Source: Canna indica
Lineage: Eukaryota > Streptophyta > Magnoliopsida > Zingiberales > Cannaceae
Length of the DNA stretch: 64,000 bases
Reading direction: 5' to 3'
Assembly (NCBI GenBank): GCA_034359265.1
Contig: CP136893.1
Location: forward strand, 50,479,501-50,543,500
Part shown: in pieces, positions 1 through 10,600 of the stretch
Position numbering within the stretch: the first letter of the stretch is position 1
How the letters are laid out: every line of letters begins with the position of its first letter
Position numbers and translations under genes: made by a program
The notes under the pieces: model-generated
What the model saw: the letters and a program-made list of their open reading frames with translations, nothing else
Told to the model about the DNA's origin: nothing
The model's database searches: none

Positions 1-162
1 GCGACTCCAGAACTTTCACTGTGATGGGAGAAGTTGTTAATCGAGTTATTTTTTACAGACTAATGCAAAGAATTGCACGATTTTTCGAATAGAATCTTGA
101 ACGAAGCCGACTGATTGAACTTCGGGGTATCGGCTCGAAACGCCCAGAAATCTGAGTCCCGA
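1..162 (+). repeat. Reference monomer, type a
   Basis: This copy serves as the coordinate reference. It is 43% GC (32 C, 38 G) with 11 CpG. Landmarks: T6 at 49-54; an inverted repeat TGCAA 64-68 / TTGCA 73-77 with a 4-nt loop; T5 at 81-85; the palindrome TTCGAA at 84-89; inverted repeats CGAAG 102-106 / CTTCG 120-124 and AGCCGA 105-110 / TCGGCT 130-135, which overlap and so are alternatives; and GAGTC 154-158 paired with GACTC at 3-7 of the next copy. Type a has T14, A39, A68, C86, T97, G99, G103, C108, T115, G124, G126, C136, C141, C143, C144, A148, C152 and G161. Type b is the same with A14. Confidence 0.95.
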
Positions 163-324
163 GCGACTCCAGAACATTCACTGTGATGGGAGAAGTTGTT
201 AATCGAGTTATTTTTTACAGACTAATGCAAAGAATTGCACGATTTTTCGAATAGAATCTTAAACAAAGCCGACTGATTGAACTTCAGTGTATCGGCTCGA
301 AAAGCCCAGCAATTTGAGTCCCGA
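163..324 (+). repeat. Monomer type K (example)
   Basis: Relative to type a this copy has A14, A99, A103, A124, T126, A141, C148 and T152, about 95% identity. The type recurs as a linked haplotype all along the array, usually followed by type D. Two of its changes (A103, A124) remove a CpG in the direction expected from cytosine deamination. Confidence 0.93.
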
Positions 325-486
325 GCGACTCCAGAACTTTCACTGTGATGGGAGAAGTTGTTAATCGAGTTATTTTTTACAGACTAATGCAAAGAATTGC
401 ACGATTTTTTGAATAGAATCTTGAACGAAGCCGACTGATTGAACTTCGGGGTATCGGCTCGAAACGTCCAGAAATTTGAGTCCCGA
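325..486 (+). repeat. Monomer type M (example)
   Basis: Type a background with T86, T143 and T152. T86 destroys the TTCGAA palindrome. It is almost always followed by type N. In some later blocks (for example 23167-23328) the M tail occurs with C86, so the two halves of this type segregate independently. Confidence 0.9.
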
Positions 487-648
487 GCGACTCCAGAACG
501 TTCACTGTGATGGGAGAAGTTGTTAATCGAGTTATTTTTTACAGACTAATGCAAAGAATTGCACGATTTTTCGAATAGAATCTTAAACAAAGCCGACTGA
601 ATGAACTTCGGGGTATCGGCTAGAAAAGCCCAGCAATCTGAGTCCCAA
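487..648 (+). repeat. Monomer type N (example)
   Basis: Differs from type a by G14, A99, A103, A115, A136, A141, C148 and A161. From about 23.3 kb a sub-variant with T115 appears, and right of 50 kb the copies have G161 again. It follows type M almost everywhere and is a good block marker. Confidence 0.92.
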
Positions 649-810
649 GCGACTCCAGAACTTTCACTGTGATGGGAGAAGTTGTTAATCGAGTTATTTT
701 TTACAGACTAATGCAAAGAATTGCACGATTTTTCGAATAGAATCCTGAACGAAGCCGACTGATTGAACTTCGGGGTATCGGCTCGAAACGCACAGAAATC
801 TGAGTCCCGA
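649..810 (+). repeat. Monomer type E (example)
   Basis: Diagnosed by C97 together with A144. Head base 14 is T here and A in most other E copies. It is normally followed by type g (G14). E copies mark the 5-mer and 14-mer blocks and are rare right of about 38 kb. Confidence 0.92.
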
Positions 811-972
811 GCGACTCCAGAACGTTCACTGTGATGGGAGAAGTTGTTAATCGAGTTATTTTTTACAGACTAATGCAAAGAATTGCACGATTTTTCGAAT
901 AGAATCTTGAACGAAGCCGACTGATTGAACTTCGGGGTATCGGCTCGAAACGCCCAGAAATCTGAGTCCCGA
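811..972 (+). repeat. Monomer type g (example)
   Basis: Type a sequence except for G14. It nearly always follows an E monomer, so base 14 of one monomer is linked to the tail of the preceding one. This shows that the natural amplification unit crosses the arbitrary monomer boundary used here. Confidence 0.9.
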
Positions 973-2592
973 GCGACTCCAGAACATTCACTGTGATGGG
1001 AGAAGTTGTTAATCGAGTTATTTTTTACAGACTAATGCAAAGAATTGCACGATTTTTCAAATAGAATCTTAAACAAAGCCGACTGATTGAACTTCAGTGT
1101 ATCGGCTCGAAAAGCCCAGCAATTTGAGTCCCGAGCGACTCCAGAACTTTCACTGTGATGGGAGAAGTTGTTAATCGAGTTATTTTTTACAGACTAATGC
1201 AAAGAATTGCACGATTTTTTGAATAGAATCTTGAACGAAGCCGACTGATTGAACTTCGGGGTATCGGCTCGAAACGCCCAGAAATCTGAGTCCCGAGCGA
1301 CTCCAGAACATTCACTGTGATGGGAGAAGTTGTTAATCGAGTTATTTTTTACAGACTAATGCAAAGAATTGCACGATTTTTAGAATAGAATCCTGAACGA
1401 AGCCGACTGATTGAACTTCGGGGTATCGGCTCGAAACGCACAGAAATCTGAGTCCCGAGCGACTCCAGAATGTTCACTGTGATGGGAGAAGTTGTTAATC
1501 GAGTTATTTTTTACAGACTAATGCAAAGAATTGCACGATTTTTCGAATAGAATCTTGAACGAAGCCGACTGATTGAACTTCGGGGTATCGGCTCGAAACG
1601 CCCAGAAATCTGAGTCCCGAGCGACTCCAGAACTTTCACTGTGATGGGAGAAGTTGTTAATCGAGTTATTTTTTACAGACTAATGCAAAGAATTGCACGA
1701 TTTTTCGAATAGAATCTTGAACGAAGCCGACTGATTGAACTTCGGGGTATCGGCTCGAAACGCCCAGAAATCTGAGTCCCGAGCGACTCCAGAACATTCA
1801 CTGTGATGGGAGAAGTTGTTAATCGAGTTATTTTTTACAGACTAATGCAAAGAATTGCACGATTTTTCGAATAGAATCTTAAACAAAGCCGACTGATTGA
1901 ACTTCAGTGTATCGGCTCGAAAAGCCCAGCAATTTGAGTCCCGAGCGACTCCAGAACTTTCACTGTGATGGGAGAAGTTGTTAATCGAGTTATTTTTTAC
2001 AGACTAATGCAAAGAATTGCACGATTTTTTGAATAGAATCTTGAACGAAGCCGACTGATTGAACTTCGGGGTATCGGCTCGAAACGCCCAGAAATCTGAG
2101 TCCCGAGCGACTCCAGAACATTCACTGTGATGGGAGAAGTTGTTAATCGAGTTATTTTTTACAGACTAATGCAAAGAATTGCACGATTTTTCGAATAGAA
2201 TCCTGAACGAAGCCGACTGATTGAACTTCGGGGTATCGGCTCGAAACGCACAGAAATCTGAGTCCCGAGCGACTCCAGAACGTTCACTGTGATGGGAGAA
2301 GTTGTTAATCGAGTTATTTTTTACAGACTAATGCAAAGAATTGCACGATTTTTCGAATAGAATCTTGAACGAAGCCGACTGATTGAACTTCGGGGTATCG
2401 GCTCGAAACGCACAGAAATCTGAGTCCCGAGAGACTCCAGAACTTTCACTGTGATGGGAGAAGTTGTTAATCGAGTTATTTTTTACAGACTAATGCAAAG
2501 AATTGCACGATTTTTCGAATAGAATCTTGAACGAAGCCGACTGATTGAACTTCGGGGTATCGGCTCGAAACGCCCAGAAATCTGAGTCCCGA
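973..2592 (+). repeat. Tandem 5-mer HOR, K-D-E-g-a, two copies
   Basis: Two consecutive 810-bp units, 973-1782 and 1783-2592, each with monomer order K, D, E, g, a. They differ by a few single substitutions (TCAAAT in the first K, TAGAAT in the first E, an A144 tail and gagactcc junction in the second g). The same E-g-a-K-D order reappears throughout 5.8-28 kb, which makes it the basic building module of the left half. Confidence 0.9.
1135..1296 (+). repeat. Monomer type D (example)
   Basis: Type a with a single diagnostic change, T86, which turns T5-CG into T6-G and removes both a CpG and the TTCGAA palindrome. It normally follows type K. With G14 and a preceding L monomer the same sequence is called H. 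Confidence 0.92.
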
Positions 2593-2754
2593 GCGACTCC
2601 AGAACATTCACTGTGATGGGAGAAGTTGTTAATCGAGTTATTTTTTACAGACTAATGCAAAGAATTGCACGATTTTTCGAATAGAATCTTGAACGAAGCT
2701 GACTGATTGAACTTCGGTGTATCGGCTCGAAACGTCCAGAAATTTGAGTCCCGA
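2593..2754 (+). repeat. Monomer type L (example)
   Basis: Carries A14, T108, T126, T143 and T152. A subset also has A124 (cagtg instead of cggtg), which separates blocks of different origin. It is always followed by a G14 monomer, usually H. A sub-variant L' with T14 and gcatg at 75-79 appears around 30.6, 33.5 and 35.3 kb. Confidence 0.9.
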
Positions 2755-5700
2755 GCGACTCCAGAACGTTCACTGTGATGGGAGAAGTTGTTAATCGAGT
2801 TATTTTTTACAGACTAATGCAAAGAATTGCACGATTTTTGGAATAGAATCTTGAACGAAGCCGACTGATTGAACTTCGGGGTATCGGCTCGAAACGCCCA
2901 GAAATCTGAGTCCCGAGCGCCTCCAGAACTTTCACTGTGATGGGAGAAGTTGTTGATCGAGTTATTTTTTACAGACTAATGCAAAGAATTGCACGATTTT
3001 TCGAATAGAATCTTGAACGAAGCCGACTGATTGAACTTCGGGGTATCGTCTCGAAACGCCCAGAAATCTGAGTCCCGAGCGACTCCAGAACATTCACTGT
3101 GATGGGAGAAGTTGTTAATCGAGTTATTTTTTACAGACTAATGCAAAGAATTGCACGATTTTTCGAATAGAATCTTGAACGAAGCCGACTGATTGAACTT
3201 CGGGGTATCGGCTCGAAATGCCCAGAAATCTGAGTCCCGAGCGACTCCAGAACATTCACTGTGATGGGAGAAGTTGTTAATCGAGTTATTTTTTACAGAC
3301 TAATGCAAAGAATTGCACGATTTTTCGAATAGAATCTTGAACGAAGCCGACTGATTGAACTTCGGGGTATCGGCTCGAAACGCCCAGAAATCTGAGTCCC
3401 GAGCGACTCCAGAACATTCACTGTGATGGGAGAAGTTGTTAATCGAGTTATTTTTTACAGACTAATGCAAAGAATTGCACGATTTTTCGAATAGAATCTT
3501 AAACAAAGCCGACTGATTGAACTTCAGTGTATCGGCTCGAAAAGCCCAGCAATTTGAGTCCCGAGCGACTCCAGAACTTTCACTGTGATGGGAGAAGTTG
3601 TTAATCGAGTTATTTTTTACAGACTAATGCAAAGAATTGCACGATTTTTTGAATAGAATCTTGAACGAAGCCGACTGATTGAACTTCGGGGTATCGGCTC
3701 GAAACGCCCAGAAATCTGAGTCCCGAGCGACTCCAGAACTTTCACTGTGATGGGAGAAGTTGTTAATCGAGTTATTTTTTACAGACTAATGCAAAGAATT
3801 GCACGATTTTTCGAATAGAATCTTGAACGAAGCCGACTGATTGAACTTCGGGGTATCGGCTCGAAACGCCCAGAAATCTGAGTCCCGAGCGACTCCAGAA
3901 CATTCACTGTGATGGGAGAAGTTGTTAATCGAGTTATTTTTTACAGACTAATGCAAAGAATTGCACGATTTTTCGAATAGAATCTTGAACGAAGCTGACT
4001 GATTGAACTTCAGTGTATCGGCTCGAAACGTCCAGAAATTTGAGTCCCGAGCGACTCCAGAACGTTCACTGTGATGGGAGAAGTTGTTAATCGAGTTATT
4101 TTTTACAGACTAATGCAAAGAATTGCACGATTTTTTGAATAGAATCTTGAACGAAGCCGACTGATTGAACTTCGGGGTATCGGCTCGAAACGCCCAGAAA
4201 TCTGAGTCCCGAGCGACTCCAGAACTTTCACTGTGATGGGAGAAGTTGTTAATCGAGTTATTTTTTACAGACTAATGCAAAGAATTGCACGATTTTTCGA
4301 ATAGAATCTTGAACGAAGCCGACTGATTGAACTTCGGGGTATCGGCTCGAAACGCCCAGAAATCTGAGTCCCGAGCGACTCCAGAACATTCACTGTGATG
4401 GGAGAAGTTGTTAATCGAGTTATTTTTTACAGACTAATGCAAAGAATTGCACGATTTTTCGAATAGAATCTTAAACAAAGCCGACTGATTGAACTTCAGT
4501 GTATCGGCTCGAAAAGCCCAGCAATTTGAGTCCCGAGCGACTCCAGAACTTTCACTGTGATGGGAGAAGTTGTTAATCGAGTTATTTTTTACAGACTAAT
4601 GCAAAGAATTGCACGATTTTTTGAATAGAATCTTGAACGAAGCCGACTGATTGAACTTCGGGGTATCGGCTCGAAACGTCCAGAAATTTGAGTCCCGAGC
4701 GACTCCAGAACGTTCACTGTGATGGGAGAAGTTGTTAATCGAGTTATTTTTTACAGACTAATGCAAAGAATTGCACGATTTTTCGAATAGAATCTTAAAC
4801 AAAGCCGACTGAATGAACTTCGGGGTATCGGCTAGAAAAGCCCAGCAATCTGAGTCCCAAGCGACTCCAGAACTTTCACTGTGATGGGAGAAGTTGTTAA
4901 TCGAGTTATTTTTTACAGAGTAATGCAAAGAATTGCACGATTTTTCGAATAGAATCCTGAACGAAGCCGACTGATTGAACTTCGGGGTATCGGCTCGAAA
5001 CGCACAGAAATCTGAGTCCCGAGCGACTCCAGAACGTTCACTGTGATGGGAGAAGTTGTTAATCGAGTTATTTTTTACAGACTAATGCAAAGAATTGCAC
5101 GATTTTTCGAATAGAATCTTGAACGAAGCCGACTGATTGAACTTCGGGGTATCGGCTCGAAACGCCCAGAAATCTGAGTCCCGAGCGACTCCAGAACTTT
5201 CACTGTGATGGGAGAAGTTGTTAATCGAGTTATTTTTTACAGACTAATGCAAAGAATTGCACGATTTTTCGAATAGAATCTTGAACGAAGCCGACTGATT
5301 GAACTTCGGGGTATCGGCTCGAAACGCCCAGAAATCGGAGTCCCGAGCGACTCCAGAACATTCACTGTGATGGGAGAAGTTGTTAATCGAGTTATTTTTT
5401 ACAGACTAATGCAAAGAATTGCACGATTTTTCGAATAGAATCTTGAACGAAGCTGACTGATTGAACTTCAGTGTATCGGCTCGAAAGGTCCAGAAATTTG
5501 AGTCCCGAGCGACTCCAGAACGTTCACTGTGATGGGAGAAGTTGTTAATCGAGTTATTTTTTACAGACTAATGCAAAGAATTGCACGATTTTTTGAATAG
5601 AATCTTGAACGAAGCCGACTGATTGAACTTCGGGGTATCGGCTCGAAACGCCTAGAAATCTGAGTCCCGAGCGACTCCAGAACTTTCACTGTGATGGGAG

Positions 5701-7290
5701 AAGTTGTTAATCGAGTTATTTTTTACAGACTAATGCAAAGAATTGCACGATTTTTTGAATAGAATCTTGAACGAAGCCGACTGATTGAACTTCGGGGTAT
5801 CGGCTCGAAACGCCCAGAAATCTGAGTCCCGAGCGACTCCAGAACATTCACTGTGATGGGAGAAGTTGTTAATCGAGTTATTTTTTACAGACTAATGCAA
5901 AGAATTGCACGATTTTTCGAATAGAATCCTGAACGAAGCCGACTGATTGAACTTCGGGGTATCGGCTCGAAACGCACAGAAATCTGAGTCCCGAGCGACT
6001 CCAGAACGTTCACTGTGATGGGAGAAGTTGTTAATCGAGTTATTTTTTACAGACTAATGCAAAGAATTGCACGATTTTTCGAATAGAATCTTGAACGAAG
6101 CCGACTGATTGAACTTCGGGGTATCGGCTCGAAACGCCCAGAAATCTGAGTCCCGAGCGACTCCAGAACTTTCACTGTGATGGGAGAAGTTGTTAATCGA
6201 GTTATTTTTTACAGACTAATGCAAAGAATTGCACGATTTTTCGAATAGAATCTTGAACGAAGCCGACTGATTGAACTTCGGGGTATCGGCTCGAAACGCC
6301 CAGAAATCTGAGTCCCGAGCGACTCCAGAACATTCACTGTGATGGGAGAAGTTGTTAATCGAGTTATTTTTTACAGACTAATGCAAAGAATTGCACGATT
6401 TTTCGAATAGAATCTTAAACAAAGCCGACTGATTGAACTTCAGTGTATCGGCTCGAAAAGCCCAGCAATTTGAGTCCCGAGCGACTCCAGAACTTTCACT
6501 GTGATGGGAGAAGTTGTTAATCGAGTTATTTTTTACAGACTAATGCAAAGAATTGCACGATTTTTTGAATAGAATCTTGAACGAAGCCGACTGATTGAAC
6601 TTCGGGGTATCGGCTCGAAACGCCCAGAAATCTGAGTCCCGAGCGACTCCAGAACATTCACTGTGATGGGAGAAGTTGTTAATCGAGTTATTTTTTACAG
6701 ACTAATGCAAAGAATTGCACGATTTTTCGAATAGAATCCTGAACGAAGCCGACTGATTGAACTTCGGGGTATCGGCTCGAAACGCACAGAAATCTGAGTC
6801 CCGAGCGACTCCAGAACGTTCACTGTGATGGGAGAAGTTGTTAATCGAGTTATTTTTTACAGACTAATGCAAAGAATTGCACGATTTTTCGAATAGAATC
6901 TTGAACGAAGCCGACTGATTGAACTTCGGGGTATCGGCTCGAAACGCCCAGAAATCTGAGTCCCGAGCGACTCCAGAACTTTCACTGTGATGGGAGAAGT
7001 TGTTAATCGAGTTATTTTTTACAGACTAATGCAAAGAATTGCACGATTTTTCGAATAGAATCTTGAACGAAGCCGACTGATTGAACTTCGGGGTATCGGC
7101 TCGAAACGCCCAGAAATCTGAGTCCCGAGCGACTCCAGAACATTCACTGTGATGGGAGAAGTTGTTAATCGAGTTATTTTTTACAGACTAATGCAAAGAA
7201 TTGCACGATTTTTCGAATAGAATCTTGAACGAAGCTGACTGATTGAACTTCGGTGTATCGGCTCGAAACGTCCAGAAATTTGAGTCCCGA

Positions 7291-7452
7291 GCGACTCCAG
7301 AACGTTCACTGTGATGGGAGAAGTTGTTAATCGAGTTATTTTTTACAGACTAATGCATAGAATTGCACGATTTTTTGAATAGAATCTTGAACGAAGCCGA
7401 CTGATTGAACTTCGGGGTATCGGCTCGAAACGCCCAGAAATCTGAGTCCCGA
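7291..7452 (+). repeat. Monomer type H with A68T (example)
   Basis: G14 and T86 as in other H monomers, plus T68 (gcatag at 7355). T68 breaks the left arm of the TGCAA/TTGCA inverted repeat. This sub-variant occurs only at 7355, 8489, 12377, 13511, 14321 and 15455, with spacings of 7, 24, 7, 5 and 7 monomers, and so tags the 7-mer family. Confidence 0.93.
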
Positions 7453-7614
7453 GCGACTCCAGAACTTTCACTGTGATGGGAGAAGTTGTTGATCGAGTTA
7501 TTTTTTACAGACTAATGCAAAGAATTGCACGATTTTTCGAATAGAATCTTGAACGAAGCCGACTGATTGAACTTCGGGGTATCGGCTCGAAACGCCCAGA
7601 AATCTGAGTCCCGA
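7453..7614 (+). repeat. Monomer type d, creates GATC (example)
   Basis: Type a with G39, giving gttgatcgag, so each d monomer carries a GATC that this position in other types lacks. It usually follows H, and in the 7-mer it appears as an adjacent identical pair (7453 and 7615). It is one of only two recurrent diagnostic changes inside positions 15-85. Confidence 0.92.
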
Positions 7615-10600
7615 GCGACTCCAGAACTTTCACTGTGATGGGAGAAGTTGTTGATCGAGTTATTTTTTACAGACTAATGCAAAGAATTGCACGATTTTTC
7701 GAATAGAATCTTGAACGAAGCCGACTGATTGAACTTCGGGGTATCGGCTCGAAACGCCCAGAAATCTGAGTCCCGAGCGACTCCAGAACATTCACTGTGA
7801 TGGGAGAAGTTGTTAATCGAGTTATTTTTTACAGACTAATGCAAAGAATTGCACGATTTTTCGAATAGAATCTTAAACAAAGCCGACTGATTGAACTTCA
7901 GTGTATCGGCTCGAAAAGCCCAGCAATTTGAGTCCCGAGCGACTCCAGAACTTTCACTGTGATGGGAGAAGTTGTTAATCGAGTTATTTTTTACAGACTA
8001 ATGCAAAGAATTGCACGATTTTTTGAATAGAATCTTGAACGAAGCCGACTGATTGAACTTCGGGGTATCGGCTCGAAACGCCCAGAAATCTGAGTCCCGA
8101 GCGACTCCAGAACTTTCACTGTGATGGGAGAAGTTGTTAATCGAGTTATTTTTTACAGACTAATGCAAAGAATTGCACGATTTTTCGAATAGAATCTTGA
8201 ACGAAGCCGACTGATTGAACTTCGGGGTATCGGCTCGAAACGCCCAGAAATCTGAGTCCCGAGCGACTCCAGAACATTCACTGTGATGGGAGAAGTTGTT
8301 AATCGAGTTATTTTTTACAGACTAATGCAAAGAATTGCACGATTTTTCGAATAGAATCTTGAACGAAGCTGACTGATTGAACTTCGGTGTATCGGCTCGA
8401 AACGTCCAGAAATTTGAGTCCCGAGCGACTCCAGAACGTTCACTGTGATGGGAGAAGTTGTTAATCGAGTTATTTTTTACAGACTAATGCATAGAATTGC
8501 ACGATTTTTTGAATAGAATCTTGAACGAAGCCGACTGATTGAACTTCGGGGTATCGGCTCGAAACGCCCAGAAATCTGAGTCCCGAGCGACTCCAGAACA
8601 TTCACTGTGATGGGAGAAGTTGTTAATCGAGTTATTTTTTACAGACTAATGCAAAGAATTGCACGATTTTTCGAATAGAATCCTGAACGAAGCCGACTGA
8701 TTGAACTTCGGGGTATCGGCTCGAAACGCACAGAAATCTGAGTCCCGAGCGACTCCAGAACGTTCACTGTGATGGGAGAAGTTGTTAATCGAGTTATTTT
8801 TTACAGACTAATGCAAAGAATTGCACGATTTTTCGAATAGAATCTTGAACGAAGCCGACTGATTGAACTTCGGGGTATCGGCTCGAAACGCCCAGAAATC
8901 TGAGTCCCGAGCGACTCCAGAACTTTCACTGTGATGGGAGAAGTTGTTAATCGAGTTATTTTTTACAGACTAATGCAAAGAATTGCACGATTTTTTGAAT
9001 AGAATCTTGAACGAAGCCGACTGATTGAACTTCGGGGTATCGGCTCGAAACGCCCAGAAATCTGAGTCCCGAGCGACTCCAGAACATTCACTGTGATGGG
9101 AGAAGTTGTTAATCGAGTTATTTTTTACAGACTAATGCAAAGAATTGCACGATTTTTCGAATAGAATCCTGAACGAAGCCGACTGATTGAACTTCGGGGT
9201 ATCGGCTCGAAACGCACAGAAATCTGAGTCCCGAGCGACTCCAGAACGTTCACTGTGATGGGAGAAGTTGTTAATCGAGTTATTTTTTACAGACTAATGC
9301 AAAGAATTGCACGATTTTTCGAATAGAATCTTGAACGAAGCCGACTGATTGAACTTCGGGGTATCGGCTCGAAACGCCCAGAAATCTGAGTCCCGAGCGA
9401 CTCCAGAACTTTCACTGTGATGGGAGAAGTTGTTAATCGAGTTATTTTTTACAGACTAATGCAAAGAATTGCACGATTTTTCGAATAGAATCTTGAACGA
9501 AGCCGACTGATTGAACTTCGGGGTATCGGCTCGAAACGCCCAGAAATCTGAGTCCCGAGCGACTCCAGAACATTCACTGTGATGGGAGAAGTTGTTAATC
9601 GAGTTATTTTTTACAGACTAATGCAAAGAATTGCACGATTTTTCGAATAGAATCTTAAACAAAGCCGACTGATTGAACTTCAGTGTATCGGCTCGAAAAG
9701 CCCAGCAATTTGAGTCCCGAGCGACTCCAGAACTTTCACTGTGATGGGAGAAGTTGTTAATCGAGTTATTTTTTACAGACTAATGCAAAGAATTGCACGA
9801 TTTTTTGAATAGAATCTTGAACGAAGCCGACTGATTGAACTTCGGGGTATCGGCTCGAAACGCCCAGAAATCTGAGTCCCGAGCGACTCCAGAACATTCA
9901 CTGTGATGGGAGAAGTTGTTAATCGAGTTATTTTTTACAGACTAATGCAAAGAATTGCACGATTTTTCGAATAGAATCCTGAACGAAGCCGACTGATTGA
10001 ACTTCGGGGTATCGGCTCGAAACGCACAGAAATCTGAGTCCCGAGCGACTCCAGAACGTTCACTGTGATGGGAGAAGTTGTTAATCGAGTTATTTTTTAC
10101 AGACTAATGCAAAGAATTGCACGATTTTTCGAATAGAATCTTGAACGAAGCCGACTGATTGAACTTCGGGGTATCGGCTCGAAACGCCCAGAAATCTGAG
10201 TCCCGAGCGACTCCAGAACTTTCACTGTGATGGGAGAAGTTGTTAATCGAGTTATTTTTTACAGACTAATGCAAAGAATTGCACGATTTTTCGAATAGAA
10301 TCTTGAACGAAGCCGACTGATTGAACTTCGGGGTATCGGCTCGAAACGCCCAGAAATCTGAGTCCCGAGCGACTCCAGAACATTCACTGTGATGGGAGAA
10401 GTTGTTAATCGAGTTATTTTTTACAGACTAATGCAAAGAATTGCACGATTTTTCGAATAGAATCTTGAACGAAGCTGACTGATTGAACTTCGGTGTATCG
10501 GCTCGAAACGTCCAGAAATTTGAGTCCCGAGCGACTCCAGAACGTTCACTGTGATGGGAGAAGTTGTTAATCGAGTTATTTTTTACAGACTAATGCAAAG

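Larger units (their letters stand above)
1..5508 (+). repeat. Left mosaic region of HOR fragments
   Basis: 34 monomers. The order is a K M N E g | K D E g a | K D E g a | L H d b b | K D a L H | a K M N E g a L. The first six monomers (1-972) recur as 4213-5184, an offset of 26 monomers (4212 bp). The 3403-5670 stretch (K D a L H a K M N E g a L H) recurs in the same order at 15877-18144, 77 monomers away, sharing a private G at 5337 and 17811. Isolated private bases include 1389-region TAGAAT, 2432 (gagactcc) and 4920 (acagag). Confidence 0.88.

Noticed and set aside
45..62. 3' splice acceptor (T6-ACAG)
   Set aside because: It resembles an acceptor, but no donor, branch context or open reading frame accompanies it, and it repeats in every monomer.
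80..95. tRNA-type B box near TTCGAAT
   Set aside because: It lacks the leading GG and trailing CC of the B box and has no A box at the right distance; a T6 tract in each monomer would also stop Pol III on the plus strand.
119..137. CENP-B box
   Set aside because: The CTTCGGGGTATCGGCT stretch resembles nTTCGnnnnAnnCGGGn but is one base short between A and CGG and lacks the last G. The reverse-strand CTTCGTTCAAGATTC matches only TTCG and A. Neither meets the consensus.
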